Notes under the pieces: model-generated | Seen by the model: only the letters and a program-made list of their open reading frames with translations | Told to the model about the DNA's origin: nothing | Databases searched by the model: none | Translations under genes and position numbers: made by a program | Assembly: GCA_947396885.1 (NCBI GenBank) | Contig: OX377202.1 | Span: forward strand, 29,317,407-29,381,406 | DNA: 64,000 nucleotides | DNA from: Heligmosomoides polygyrus polygyrus | Lineage: Eukaryota > Nematoda > Chromadorea > Rhabditida > Heligmosomidae | Direction: 5' to 3' | Part shown: positions 46,262 to 58,293 of the stretch, piece by piece | Layout: every line of letters starts with the position of its first letter | How positions within the stretch are numbered: the first letter of the stretch is position 1

Positions 46262-46552
46262 TCATTCCATGCCACAAACCACAGTCCCTGAATTTAAATG
46301 AAAGTGTAATGGGACAGCAGCTAAAACTCGTAGAAACTCAGACAAGGAATTGGAGATGCAAATCGGTATATGCTCCCTTCCGATTAGAATGAATCCAACT
46401 ATTCCACCAGTCGTGGACGAATTAGTAGATGATTTCTTGAATGAAAACCACTGACTGCAGTTCATTTTATAGGTCATACATATACGCATTTTAGCTGCTT
46501 CTGTGATGTGTAGCAGAAGTAGAATGCACGCGCATGTCACTAAAAGACGCAT
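46262..46552 (-). CDS. Small secreted-protein candidate
   Basis: ATG at 46552, 96 codons. The first 19 residues (MRLLVTCACILLLLHITEA) have a short basic start, a long Leu/Ile core and small residues before a plausible cleavage site: a textbook signal peptide. The rest has four further cysteines and no family I recognise. A GTATGA within the frame (near 46479) might be a splice donor, so only the first part may be coding. A GGACAG trans-splice-like site lies 20 nt upstream. Confidence 0.42.
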   Translation of the reverse strand: MRLLVTCACILLLLHITEAAKMRICMTYKMNCSQWFSFKKSSTNSSTTGGIVGFILIGREHIPICISNSLSEFLRVLAAVPLHFHLNSGTVVCGME

Positions 46553-46589
46553 TAAGTCAATCTTCGTGTTCTGTCCTTTTTAGATGAAA

Positions 46590-46870
46590 AGGAATAAAGG
46601 ATAAAGGGTGGCGCACTCAGTCCCTTTTTGGGATGCGCCACGCATTCTACTTCTATGGGATGTCGTGGAGGCGACTTGAATGCGTATTTGGCCATATTAT
46701 GACTAGCGGGGCAAGCCGATGAACAAGCCATCCTTCCCAGACAAGGCTGGTACCAATTCACCTACCCCGAAAGGATAGAAGGGAAATCCGAACCAGGAAC
46801 GTGGTGTCAGGTGCGCGCCAAGATTTCAGTGATATTTTAGCTCCTCCGACTGCGCTACAAGCGCCCAAAA
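46590..46870 (-). mobile_element. SINE-1 copy
   Basis: Reverse copy with a GGAATAAAGGATAAAGG tail, GATGTCGTGGAGGCGACTTGAATGCG body blocks and CCGACTGCGCTACAAGCGCCC head. Two short internal deletions and one insertion near 46830. Confidence 0.88.
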
Positions 46871-47071
46871 GGGAAGAACGATTAGCAAAGACTGCCGTAT
46901 ACGACTCCTGGCAGTAGTACTTTTTAGTTCCAAGTGAAAAAGGGAAAAAATGGAGCACAACATTTCCCACCAAGTCGGCCTAGAATCAATGGTTAGCCCA
47001 GGCTTCCGCTGACAATGAGGTCAGAGATCGCCAGCGTTGCGGTTCAAACGGCGAACACGTTGTCGTTACAC

Positions 47072-47170
47072 CCGTGTAGTCCCGTGATCAGGCCCGTGCC
47101 TCCTTCTGCTCCGCTGAAGTCCACTTCACCCTCGGGAAGATGTCCGAGAGCATAAAGAGGAAAAGTCGCC
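47072..47170 (-). CDS. Possible exon, unknown
   Basis: Between a GATCTAG acceptor and CACGG|GTGTAA donor, 99 nt read GHLPEGEVDFSGAEGGTG and GLITGLH in one frame. GC-rich against its flanks. Its 2-base overhang would fit the alternative start (45666) of the next exon, so it may be an upstream exon of the minus-strand gene. This is inference only. Confidence 0.3.
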
Positions 47171-47372
47171 CTAGATCAGGGCGATTTATCCAATCTGTGG
47201 CATATCTGAAGGTTTGTCTCCAACGTTGTAAGATCTCTGTGATATTTTACAATCCTCTTCAGGCTGCTAGAAATTACTGTCCCCCATAAAACAAAGAGTT
47301 CCTTCAGAAGAAGAACTTTTCTAGGAATGGGCCCCTCTAGTAAGTTTTTTCTCAGGAAGATTTATCGTATCA

Positions 47373-47709
47373 ATGTTCAGCATAAGGACGAAATGTCTCT
47401 CATCAATCACTGACAGCTTTTCTCACACGTTTGAGTTAGATGACGAAGTAGCAAAGAGCCCCGCCAACATCTTCTGTGCCGCGCTTAAGGACGAGCCATA
47501 CATCTCCGACTACTTCATCCATCACACGAAGCATTTCAACGTCATCACAGAAAAACGCTGGAGCTGAGGAAATGCTAGCAGCTTCCACAGAGAGGAGGAA
47601 GAAATTCTGTCAATTGAGACTTATCCGCATCAAACAAGGAATGAACTTTAGGCGGATGTTTGGAGCGGCGAAGTTGAATAAAACTCTGGGATATTCACCC
47701 TTCAACTAG
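47373..47709. other. Coding-like stretch, strand undecided
   Basis: Plus-strand frames (ELDDEVAKSPANIFCAALK at 47430-47490; then a Lys/Arg-rich frame) and the antisense minus frame (CDDVEMLRVMDEVVGDVWL) both look like protein. Antisense frames of a real exon often stay open, so one may be genuine. No chain of exons was found on either strand. Confidence 0.3.
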
Positions 47710-48233
47710 TAAAAAATTATATTTTTCTATGAAGTCCAGGAATCTTCCAAGTACGGCCTCCAAAAGTCTGCCATGAATCACACAAGTGAACAGCTTCCAA
47801 ACATCGAATATACAGAAGAACGCTAAAATACTGCTTAACAGGCGAAGGGTGATATGCTCGATTCATTGCCTTGAAGTATTTCTGCATTTTTCTGCATATT
47901 CGATGTTTGGAATATATGGCCACATAAGATTGTACGATTCAAAAGTGACTTTTAGGGTCCTTAACAGGTTCAAGGATTTTGCAAAAATGGAGCATACTCC
48001 TTCACCATTTGAAGCATGGAGATTCTAACAATGGAATTCATCGTGGCCGCTACGACATGTGCCTGAAACCGTTCCCTGATATGCTATTCACCATCCTTTC
48101 CCTTGGAATAACGGCTAGCTGATAGAACAAGACCCTAGAAATTGGATATCGTCACTTAGATTTTAGCGCCTCAGGTTCTGTATGAATGCGCAAGACACAA
48201 TGCTTGAAGTACTCTTCTTTTCGAGCTACATAC

Positions 48234-48473
48234 CTCGTAGGTCAATAGAGAATTCGTTCCCCCCCCCCACCCTCAAAATATTTCTGTCATCAAGTGGACA
48301 ACCTGTTCGCTTTTTCAGGTCAGAAGTCGACGAGCATTTCATTCCTACTTGGCCTGTGGCAGCCACACAGGCTGTGTCCATAGCTTGACCACCGAACGTC
48401 GTTGTAAAGGTCAAATGAACTGCTGAAAGACCCTTTGCTTCTTCATGCAAAGCTCCATGCATAACAGCATATC
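48234..48473 (-). CDS. Possible exon, unknown
   Basis: 240 nt between GACGTTACAG and CGAG|GTATGT, 79 codons with balanced composition (GLSAVHLTFTTTFGGQAM) and three cysteines. It contains a run of 10 G, which would be slippage-prone in an exon. The plus strand also has a perfect TTTTTCAG acceptor inside it, so strand is uncertain. Confidence 0.28.
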
Positions 48474-48689
48474 CTGTAACGTCACATCATGTCCCAATAA
48501 GTCCGGAAACAATAGGAAATGTATCACTAATGGGAGTGTAGGTGTGTAGTACAATACAGTGACGCCGGGGTCGCGCTAACCCCTCGGTGTAGGAGCGGTG
48601 GCCGAAATAAGGAAAAATCTCTCTGTAAGAGCTACAATGGCGCCTATAGCGTTTGTACTAATTCTTGACCAGACATTCCTCCACGAGTA

Positions 48690-48840
48690 CCGTGGTGACG
48701 CAGTCAGAGGAGGCGACGGCTGTCGCGCCAACCCGAAACCAGGTCCTGGTTCGGACTTGCCGTCCAAGCCAAGCCTTCCGTTTCCATGGGATCGGTGAAC
48801 TGGTATCAGACCTGTCCGGGAAGGCTCCAATAGACTCCAT
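48690..48840 (+). mobile_element. SINE-1, 5' half
   Basis: Head with A box TGACGCAGTCAGAGG and B box GGTTCGGACTT, then the body to GTCCGGGAAGG; stops mid-body. Confidence 0.8.
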
Positions 48841-49339
48841 CGTGTTTTCATCTTGAAACCTTAGGCACTGTTGTTAAGAACTTCTAAAGCATTTCCGTGC
48901 CACGGGGTTGTTAGGTTGAACTTTTATTGGCCTGAGATTACCGCCTTTTGGTTTCTAGGTGCCTAAAAAAAAGTTCGAGACCTTATCTTCGCAACCTACC
49001 TGATAAAGCGGCCCGCCCACGCTGGAAACATGATGCGAAAACCCGAAATGTGAAGACGAACCTACGGTCTGCACTGGAGTGCGAACTCTGAGAATAACCA
49101 GGAACAAAGTGCTGCCCTCATTATTATCAGTGCATCACTAGCGAGCAGTATCTTTCCTCTGGTGTTACGTGGTAGCGTAATCGCCACACTCAGACAGGTG
49201 GAGCGATTGTTAGTTCACCTTCACAATTCGGGGTTTTCGCATCGTGTTTTCAGCTTAGGTCGGAAACGATAGCGTGGAAGGGGGTAAGCTGCATAGATAA
49301 AATCTCGAACCGTTTAGGCCTATGAAGACGAAGAGACGG

Positions 49340-49495
49340 ACGACAGGTCTAACTGACTTATCCATCCGCTGGCGACCACAATTCATTGTATAGGCCAAAT
49401 GTGCATCCAAATCGCCTCCACGACAATCGGTAGATGATGAACGCGTGGCGCATCTCAAAAAGAGAGACTTACTAGCACCTTCCTTTACCTTTTAT
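49340..49495 (+). mobile_element. SINE-1, 3' half
   Basis: GACTTATCCATCCGCTGGCGACC...CGCCTCCACGAC...GTGGCGCATCTCA...CCTTTACCTTTTATCC. Together with 48690-48840 it could be a single copy split by about 500 bp, as the two halves are collinear and in the same orientation. Confidence 0.75.
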
Positions 49496-49499
49496 CCAT

Positions 49500-52400
49500 T
49501 CCGTCACGATTATTGGATTCGTCATCTGCTTGACAAATTCTCCCCGTGTTTAGTAGGGTCACCGGCAGTCCTCACCATAAACTTCATCTCATTTCTTCCG
49601 AGCTTGCACAGCATTTTTGCCACCGCGAGTTTTTTTTCGCACTATTTTCGCACTACTTCAGGAGTACTAAATGTGTCTGATGCTTAAATATTGCGATCTA
49701 ACTAACTATACAAAAACACGGTAGGATAGCTATTCTAGCGAAGGGGTGCCGTCTTTCTCTTTCTATAGATAATAAAGCAAGAAAAAATAACGATACACAA
49801 CAAATAAACTTAACGTGGCATTGTGTGCCACATTTTCGCCTTTTCAAGTGTAAAAAATATTAATCATAATAAGCCCTAGTCTGAGAGAATACAAAAACGT
49901 CTCGCCAACAGCGTGCGAAAGCATCGGCTAAAGGACGCTTAGTGCATTAGGCTTCCTTAGGCCTATGTTATACTTCGGTGACGCGTCGCCGACGTCGGCG
50001 ACACTATGCTGTAGGGGCTGCTACGCACTGCGTCTTGCGAACACAAAAAGCACAATTCATTAGAACACTGAGTGTTTGGGAGGGAGTGGGACCCTAAACT
50101 TTAGCTCCCCCTCAATTTGTCACTTTTCTTCCTTTTTGTGTCCTTCTCAGCCGTTCTGTTCGCATTTTCTAGGCCTATTTGCTTCCTTGTAGAGCAAATA
50201 ATACTAAATAGAACTGTGTAGAAAACAAGTAGTGTTTCCTCGCTTTCTCAAATGGTAATGCATACCTTTGCGAAGAGCTTTTTCGAGATAGAATTCTTAC
50301 TAATCAAGAGTGAAATTCTCCTTTTAACTTCGAGAATTCCGCGTAAATTTAACTTAAATACGATTTAACGAAAAAGGTCTTTGCTAAACCTATGTTTTTG
50401 ACGTATGGTCGGGATAGACTGCGCCATGCACTCGTCTGTTATTTTGCATTTTACAATCAATTGATAGTGTTTCGCTTGAATATTTCCTATAATCTCTTTA
50501 CAAAGTGACCGTATCGATTGATTTGTGCTTCTTTTAAAGTTTAAAACCTAAAAACACACTATCCCTTACGAAAAATACAGGGTATCCTAAAAATACAGGT
50601 ACTTTTGAATGGTTCTAACATTGCTGCTAGTGAAACCTTTGAATACTTATCCATCCTTCTAAAAGCAAAATTTGGTTAGTAAGAGAAAATTCGGCAGATT
50701 AACAATGGTTGAGCAGACTACCGTACATACAGAATAAACAATCATCATCAAGTCTTGAAGCATTAAGAAGAATTAAGAATTAAAATCTCTTTTGAAGATT
50801 AAGAAAAGCTCAAAATGTATGCAAATTCAAGGCAGATGTGATCACTTAGCCTTTCTATGGGCAGACTGGTTACCAAATGATGACATTGAAAACCCGCTCC
50901 GATGCTAAAAATGCGCTCCGATGCTCTCCTGTCAACGTCGTCCCCGACGCCGCCACAGAATCTGTTTACGACGTCGCGGACGTCGACCACGCGTCTGTGG
51001 CGACGTCGGCGATGTCAAGCGATGTTCAACCAGCAAGCCAAACGTTCAACAAGCGATGTTCAACCAGCAAGTCAAACGCTCCTCCCTTCGCGTCTGGTTC
51101 AGCCAAACTTGCTAGGGAAAGTGGACATCTGCCCTTCCATCGTGAGCTCCGTATAACTGACGGATGCAATCCGACTGTCTCTACACGAGAGCGGAATGCG
51201 TGGCGTATCCCAGTGGCATGCATTTGAAGACATACGACGATTTAGTGATCACTTTTAAGCCACTTTCAACAATTTAAATTCCTCACGCTTTCCTTTTTGG
51301 CAGCACAGAGAATCTAGAGAGCTCTGTGGTGCCAAAAAAATCAAAAGCCCACACTCAGGCATCCACCATTCGGACAAATGGCCCGATGTGGAGAGCGCGT
51401 TCGGCATTAACTCGCCAATTCAGTGCCGACGTCTCCAATTTCAAGTGCGACGACGGCGGCGTGAACGCCTTAATGGATGAAGCGAAGGGGAAAATTTCGA
51501 GACGATTCCCAAGGCGAGCGAAATTGAACGAGGAGCGCCAGTAATCCCGGGTGGGCCATCAACGCTGAGAACGTGCTAACAGTGACCGATGCTGTTTAGA
51601 GGAGTGGAACGTTTAGCTATGGAGGACTGGTACCGGTTTGAGAAATTCTTTGAGATGATGGGATTAAACGAGGCGGAAAGAGCCCGTAGAGTTGAAGCTC
51701 AGTGAACACGGCTGAAGAAAGGGAAGAGGGGGAAGACAGGTTGGAGGATCTCCAAAAAGCCAATGGTGGATGAGGAGGATAACTGAAGAACTTAATTTGT
51801 AGGGTGGAAGAGCGCGGCTCTAAATGCAACCAATGGTTATACGAGTTTTGGAAAGAATAGAAAAAGCAATGAAAAGTAGGGTTCGTTAGAAAAAGAAACA
51901 TAGACAGAAACGACAGAAAGCTAACATAAAGCTGATTAGCTCCTTCCGCGATCTGTGAACGTGCATCGCGTGTCATCTAAAAGAATCAGGACAGGAACAA
52001 GAAAACGAATAGTAAGCCTCGGCATCGGAGAGAAAGAAGACCTTTAACCCACGTATTCTGTCTATCGTAGGATCGTAGGAGAAAACACGATCCAGTCATG
52101 ATTCGTAATTTTCGTGATAAATCGTATGGCGAAAATTTCTCTTCAAGAGTTTTATTAGGTCCTTTCCTCTAACATAAGAGGTGGTCAATGGAAAATACAA
52201 ATTCTCAGAGCAAAAAACAATATGAGGTCTTCATTTTTCACCCATCGATCTGGGATTGAATTTGCAAAGCTTTCAAAGAAAATTGATCTGCGAAACACTC
52301 CTAAAGCAATTCAAAAACTAGCTGACAGGCACCTCTAAAAAAAACTTTTTTAGTTTGCTCTCATTTTTTAAAATTTTGCGTTGGAGTGTTCTTGAATTGT

Positions 52401-52530
52401 ATTTTATCCGATTTCGTTTCTTATTTGTAATCGTGTGGCTGTCGACGTTCAGAATGAATAATTTTTTGAACCGTGCAAGGTAGGAAGGCTCGAGTGTGAG
52501 GGCCGGTCGCCTCAAAGATTTACTCAGAAG
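49500..52530. other. No supported gene; small tandem duplication
   Basis: A 34-bp unit (CAAGCGATGTTCAACCAGCAAG...) occurs twice at 51016-51079. 50900-51220 and 51326-51544 are GC-richer and open in several frames, possibly decayed coding or retroelement sequence, with no motif I recognise. 49700-50800 is AT-rich with nothing visible. Confidence 0.4.
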
Positions 52531-52534
52531 CAAT

Positions 52535-52765
52535 AAGTGTCCTGGTCTCGTGGCAGCGCAGCCGGAGGAATCGCAAGCTGTCGCCTGCGCCTGGAATCCT
52601 GATTTCTAGTTCGGGTCTTGTTCTTGTCAATCAAATGACCCCATTCCTCCGGGATTGAAGAAATGGTAGCAAACTTGTCTAGGAAAGATAGCGCTGCCCA
52701 CCGCAAGTCATTGAGTGAGCCAAATACGTATCGAATTATCCTCCATGATACCCCAAAGAAACAGA
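52535..52765 (+). mobile_element. SINE-1, diverged copy
   Basis: GGTCTCGTGGCAGCGCAGCCGGAGG head, GTTCGGGTCTTG B box, body to CCAAATACGTATCGAATTATCCTCC; tail lost. Confidence 0.75.
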
Positions 52766-54300
52766 ACACAAGGTGAATCGAAGGAGACCGATGTTAATTT
52801 CGGTCATACTTAGGCCTGTTCTGATGACTGAAAGATGAAGAGAGAAAATTCCATTCAAAAGCGGTATAGGAAATGTGGACAAAAACATTGCAACACGGCA
52901 CTTCGTAGAAACAATAGTTGACAATTCGCTCGTCGCGTTAGTTCAGTCGCATCGCTGCTTAGATGGGATTCAGGTTCACGTGAAGTAGGAACAGTGGGCG
53001 TCTCTTTAGTGCGGCCAAATTAATCCGGCTCCATTCGCTCGGAGGAGAACAGCTCTTTGTTCCGCCCAGAGATGGCATTTTGGAAGAGGACTTGCTTTGA
53101 GATAAAAAATGGCGCCTGGCTTATCGGTTTGCCCTTCCGTCATACAATATGTAAGACAAATACATTTCAACGCGTAATGACGCAATCCCTAGAAACGCAT
53201 GGAAATGTCGGTGATTCAGACGCGCCTGCAGTTGCTGTCTGAGAATTATCCGATAGTTTCTTCACGAGGAATTCCGAATCCCACACCCTTCCTTCTCCTT
53301 CGATAACTTTTTTGACTCTGAAGAAGAGGTGGGAACACCTAAGCTGAAGCAAGGCTTTGTGCCCTTTCCATGACAGCATAAGGTAACGTCCTTCGATTTA
53401 GCCAACTCAAGCGGAAGCCTAGACATTGACAGCGTTTGGAAATTTAATTTTGTGACTACAAGAGCTGGACGGTTTGCGGTGACGCTGTAGGTCGTTCACG
53501 AGAAGATGGCGGGTCACAACCTGAAGTTCAAAGGGGAAATGAAGGCATCCTCCCCAGCACGCTTCTTGTGAATTCTAGCTCAAGGGGATGATGCGGCGTA
53601 GTTAGCCACTGCGACAATTAAGTGAGTATCAAGCCTTCCTTAAGGACTGCGAGAATAAATTCATACAAAATTCTGAAAAGAGGCGCGCTCCAAAGAACAC
53701 AACAGCATTTTCGACTACACTGCAGCTCCTATATGTCGCAAGTCTCCTAGCGACCGGCTTCAGTCATTGTGGCAACCGTTTTGAAAAGTTTTAAAGAAAA
53801 CTGCACATGGATAACGGGTCTTCCTAAGAATTGATTTTGGCGCGTCTTCGAAATGCATATATCGGACAAATCAATAAGTAAATAAATCTCAGCAAATAGG
53901 AGAAACTCGTGTGGATAGACCACCAAGCAACACTAAGGAGGAATATGAGCAAACGCAGATTCCTGCTGGTTAGAGGGAGATGCATAGTGAATCAATGGAG
54001 TTGTATGCTCCGGTAATTACAGCTGATCTATGGCGAGTTGGTCCGCAAGAACTCAACTGGCGGAGTAACTAAGCATATAGGAACACAGCGGTCGCGCAAA
54101 CAATGCTACTTCTTCGCTTTGACGCAGGCGGAAACCTCACAGGCAACAGAGGCGGTTATGCGTCTGATTGAAGGCAATATGAAAATATTGAAACGACTTG
54201 AAATAGCAGGAAACGAAGCACCCGAAAGCAACCCGCAGTGTCATGCGAGTGTTCAAAGAGCGCTCCGATGTCACATAGAATTAGGACGTGAGCGATTCCC
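52766..54300. other. No supported gene
   Basis: A minus-strand frame at 53167-53379 follows a CTTCTTCAG acceptor-like site near 53318 and reads VKKVIEGEGRVWDSEFLVKK, but no donor or partner exon was found. Confidence 0.35.
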
Positions 54301-54316
54301 AAAGGATTTCAGAGAG

Positions 54317-54391
54317 ATGGCGGTCCTTGACCGCTTTCTGCTTTTTCTCATAGTGGTTGGAGCCTTAGGTTCTCAGCAGTCATCACATGCG
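54317..54391 (+). CDS. First exon of a secreted or membrane protein (candidate)
   Basis: ATG at 54317 sits four bases after GGATTTCAG, the typical look of a nematode spliced-leader acceptor. The 25 codons encode a clear signal peptide (MAVLDRFLLFLIVVGALG, then SQQSSHA), and the exon ends in phase 0 at GCG|GTATTC. Reading on gives a stop after three codons, as expected of an intron. The next exon was not identified; candidates within the following 2 kb are weak. Confidence 0.5.
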
Positions 54392-54544
54392 GTATTCGAC
54401 TAGTTTTCGCTCATTCTCTCAGTTAGCTTTTCTTAAACAATGGTATTGGCCAGGTCTATCCATAGAACTAAGGATATGCAGGATTTATCTCCTATCCCTT
54501 TAGTGATGACGGGCTGCAAGTTTCTTTCTTGGACGAGGTAGGGC

Positions 54545-54640
54545 AATCGGTGAAAGAGTTAGCCACATGTAGGTTTGAGATTCGGATCCCACTCAGGTGC
54601 ACCAACCTTATCATTCTTGTGTTGTTGGCAAATTGACACC
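54545..54640 (+). repeat. SINE-1 head fragment
   Basis: GATTCGGATCCCACTCAGGTGCACCAACCTTATC...GGCAAATTGACACC follows the B-box-to-body order of SINE-1 with heavy divergence. Confidence 0.5.
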
Positions 54641-55257
54641 GGATCCTTCTGAACAGCATTGAACTTGTTCACTGATCTCAGTAACTCTTTGTATATGTCA
54701 ACTACGCACTAAAATAACCCTCCACTAAAAATAGAAGACGTGGTACATGTCACAAAGGGATTGATGGAAGCCGGCATTCATTTTTCTTTTACGTTCCTTT
54801 CAAGCCCCTAGCTCTAAGAAAGGCTACGGGTCCACACAACTCTTAAACGAAGACCCGTATAGGCGAGGATACCCATCATGAAAAGGTTTTTTTTCCACAG
54901 AAACCGTATGTAAGAGAAATTGACCTGCCTTACTAGGTGTGCGCCTCTGTTCCAATTTTATATCATATCGTTGAGGTTCTTTAACTTCCAGCGAGTGCCC
55001 TCCACTGGAAAAATTAGTGCCTTCCAGTAGAATAGAATTCGATAGCGGTGTTTTTATTCCGTTCAATGTCTACGAACTCAGGACATGTCAAAGCAACTAT
55101 CGGTGACCTATCTTATAACGAGCATTTACTGGAGAATTGGAGCCCTTAGAAATACTCGTTAGCTTAGTGTTTAGGAAATTGTATAGGCATAATGGTTTCA
55201 AACACGGGCGCATTCCCGATATAATTATTCCAAACGCATTACGAATCAAGGTAAATA

Positions 55258-55530
55258 TAAAGGGAGCATTGATCAATTCTTTTTGGGATGCACCATGCAT
55301 TCTACTTCCTTGGGTGTTGTGGAGGCAATTTGAAAGCGTAGTTGGCCTATTCAATGACATGCAGTGACCACCTGATGAAGAAGCTAGTGTTTTGTTCCCA
55401 CGAGATAAGCTTCGTACCACTTCACAGACCCCGGATGGATGGAAGAATTGGCTGACTTGAGGGGGAAACCGAAAGCAAGAATCCGGAAGTGGGTGTATGC
55501 GACAGTCTGCACCTCCTACTGCACTAGAAC
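55258..55530 (-). mobile_element. SINE-1, diverged copy
   Basis: TTTTTGGGATGCACCATGCATTCTACTTCC, GTTGTGGAGGCAATTTGAA and CCCCGGATGGATGGAAG blocks in the order of a reverse copy; the head is degraded. Confidence 0.78.
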
Positions 55531-56156
55531 TCACCCTCATTAGCAATGGCGACCATACTCCTACCTATATGTACTTCGAAAAAGTTCTGCCATGTCAAAG
55601 ATTGTGTGTAAACGTTCTACATATTAAAAAACCTAGCAGATGCGTCACACACTAAATTTTTGTTACGATGTGAAGGAACGTAGAAAGCGCATCTCCTCTA
55701 CATACATAGTGATCAAGGAAAATAGGCCGGCTTTCAGCGGACGGTTGAACACAGGTGCGCTCTATGTTTAACCGTCCCTGAAAGTTTGACAAATACCTAT
55801 GAACCCAGCACAAATAAAAATTTGGATGCTTTAGGCAGCAGGTCGTCGATCTTGGAAGCAAGCTCTGGCACGATTCCCCTCTAGATGCATCGAAAATATC
55901 TACGAAGAGCAGCGACGAACTAGAGAAGCAGACGATCTCAGCAAAAGTAATAAAACCCAACGATGAGAGTGTTGAACAGATAAAATGTAGGAGAACTGAA
56001 GGTACCAAACGGCTAAGAGCGGTAGCAAACCCTTCAGAGACAACCTTTCTTTAGAGCGCGAATTTCGCCGGGACAGGCATGAGGTGGAGGACGATTGAAA
56101 GATTGTAAAATCAAAAAGCATCACTGTATTTACTCCGTCCGTCTTTTGCAAGCATT

Positions 56157-56354
56157 ATGCGGCCGCTTTCGGGAGATAAGCTTCCAATTGAAGTCACAAA
56201 AAACAGCGACGTCGAAGGGAAAACAGAGAGTTCCCACGAAAAGGCATCCTGCAGTCGCTCATGCGTCTTGGGACAATGCATTGTGACAGATCGCGAAGTG
56301 GCTACATTTCGTTGCATTCCTCAGCCCAGCGGGGTTCGTTTCCTGCCTCTGTGA
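56157..56354 (+). CDS. Cysteine-containing open frame (weak candidate)
   Basis: ATG to TGA, 65 codons, with CSRSCVLGQC and FRCIPQ near the C-terminus: a C-x3-C-x4-C-x10-C spacing that could belong to an extracellular module. It lies 1.8 kb downstream of the signal-peptide exon on the same strand, but no acceptor with the required phase was found. Confidence 0.25.
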   Translation: MRPLSGDKLPIEVTKNSDVEGKTESSHEKASCSRSCVLGQCIVTDREVATFRCIPQPSGVRFLPL

Positions 56355-56487
56355 TGAAATTTTTTGAAACGTTACTTTAAACTTATAATAAGACAGACTA
56401 AAGGCTCGGAAGAATCTACAGAATTCTAAGAAGACACAATCTGTTATCGTAATGCCAGCTTTCAACCATGCAGGTTTGGTGAAATGA

Positions 56488-56728
56488 GTTAAAGGATAAG
56501 GGATAAAGAACGCCGTTACTCAACTCCTTTTGGGATGCGCCACACACTCTACTTCCACGAGACATCGTGGAGGCGATTTGAATGCGTATTTGGCCATACA
56601 ATGACTTTCAGTGGTCAGCCAATGAAAAATCAGCGCATTATCCTTTCCAGTCAAGTCTGGTACCAATTCACCGACTCCGGAGGAATGGAAGGCTTGGTTG
56701 GCCTGGACGGGAAATCCGAGGTAGGAAC
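56488..56728 (-). mobile_element. SINE-1 copy, head truncated
   Basis: Begins TTAAAGGATAAGGGATAAAGAACGCCG, body well preserved to GGCCTGGACGGGAAATCCGA, then unrelated sequence. Confidence 0.85.
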
Positions 56729-58004
56729 GAAATAAGATAGGCGGAAGATGAATAAACGGAAGGAGAGGCATGTAGGATAAAAGGAAGCGTTTTGCTCTCC
56801 ACCAATACGTATTAGATCTAAACACCGCTATTAGCTATACGTCCTTCCCAAGCGCCCGCACGTTGCCGGCAAACACTTACGCCACGGTTTGCTGCAAAAG
56901 AGGAGGAATGGCGCTGTTCGATGCACGATAGGGCGTAGAGGGCTCGTGGAAATCGCTCCTAGCGCTCGTTGACAAATGGAGCTATTAGCATGGGATAAAG
57001 ATAAATAATGAAGACCGTTATCTAACCCATCTGTAGGACTTGAAACGGAGATTGAAATTCAATGAGAGCCTTTTAGCAAGGGATATTCAATTATATTCAA
57101 TTATACTGTTTATCACAACAATTTTAAATCATTTTTTGTGCAACCAGGACAATAAAAGTTATATTTTCACTTATTTTTCAGAGGCCTCCTTTTCTCCTAC
57201 ATTTAAGAACTATTGAAAAGCAGAAAAATTTTGTGTTGTCATTTGACAGGTGAAGACATATCAAAAAATGTTCGTTTGTTTTCCATACACGCTTGTTTGC
57301 TCCTGAAAATGAGAGCGAGTCCTAGACAAAGTATGCACCTTAGGGTCTAATGAAGGTGCTATGATAGCGAGTACCTGCTACAAGAAGTAAAAGAAAGAGA
57401 CTTAAAATGAGAACTGCTGTAAACTATACGAGACGGAAAGAGATCGAGGAGTACCCCTACACCCTCTCACACCTCCTTCAGAAAAGAAAGGGGGTCGGGA
57501 GCGTTGCACTTAGCTGCATGGAAAATCAGATTTCCCGCAAAAATCGATGACGATTTCAGAAACGTCGCCGCTGAAAGCTGCGCTCCTCCATTGTCAGCGA
57601 GTGCTGAACGAGAGCGTACAAACACTCCGAGGGCTATTCCGAGGCCATTTAAGGGGCTATGGGAGCGTCAACGGGTCGGCGCCGGCCGGCTACAGTAAAC
57701 ACGAACTGTTTCGGCTATCAAAGACCGTTGTAGCGGCGAGGTGGCGATCCCTAAGCTAGCTTGGGCCATAAATGGAACACGCTTAACGTCTGCATGAGGC
57801 CAGCAAAAGTATAATGCTTAGCACAGGGCAAGTGAATGTTGGAATAAGAGGATGCGACTACGGCAGCGAAGTAACGCAACCCAAATGTGGGTTAAGTGCA
57901 ACGGGCATTCCACATAGGTTCCATCGACCCGTCTGGCGGATCTCGTAGAGCAGTTAATAACCATCGACACATTTCATAGATGCTAATGTTGTGCCCGAAT
58001 AACC
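56729..58004. other. No supported gene
   Basis: 57480-57760 is GC-rich and open in two plus frames without motifs. A short AGCTAGCTTGGGC block and many CGG/CCG words suggest old repeat. Confidence 0.35.
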
Positions 58005-58140
58005 TATAACAATAGGTATTCGAATGATCTCCGTTCAAATTGAGTGTCCAACAAATTACGACGTTCTTCGAAAATTTTCGTATTTGAAATCATTTGAGTA
58101 CCAGAAATATTTTGAGAGCATAACTATAATAGATACATGC
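58005..58140. repeat. ATTCGAA-type repeat, copy 2
   Basis: GTGCCCGAATAACC...GGTATTCGAATG...TTCTTCGAAAATTTTCG...GAGAGCATAACTATAATAG follows the order of 41217-41400 with fewer internal repeats. Confidence 0.5.
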
Positions 58141-58293
58141 GCTAAACCTCCATGCAAAATGCGGCAGTCAAGAAATACCTAGCCCTCATGTGGATTAGCT
58201 GCAAAGAAAGCCACCATGTAACCCAAGTACTTAATTATACCAGTGAAGAGGTGCTTCTTGCAGGCTAACTCATTGCGTCAGACCAGCTCCAGA

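Noticed and set aside
51180..51240. Possible SINE-1 tail near GCGTGGCGTATCCCAG, and a similar scrap at 40905-40940
   Set aside because: Only about 20-30 bp of similarity, too short to separate from chance.
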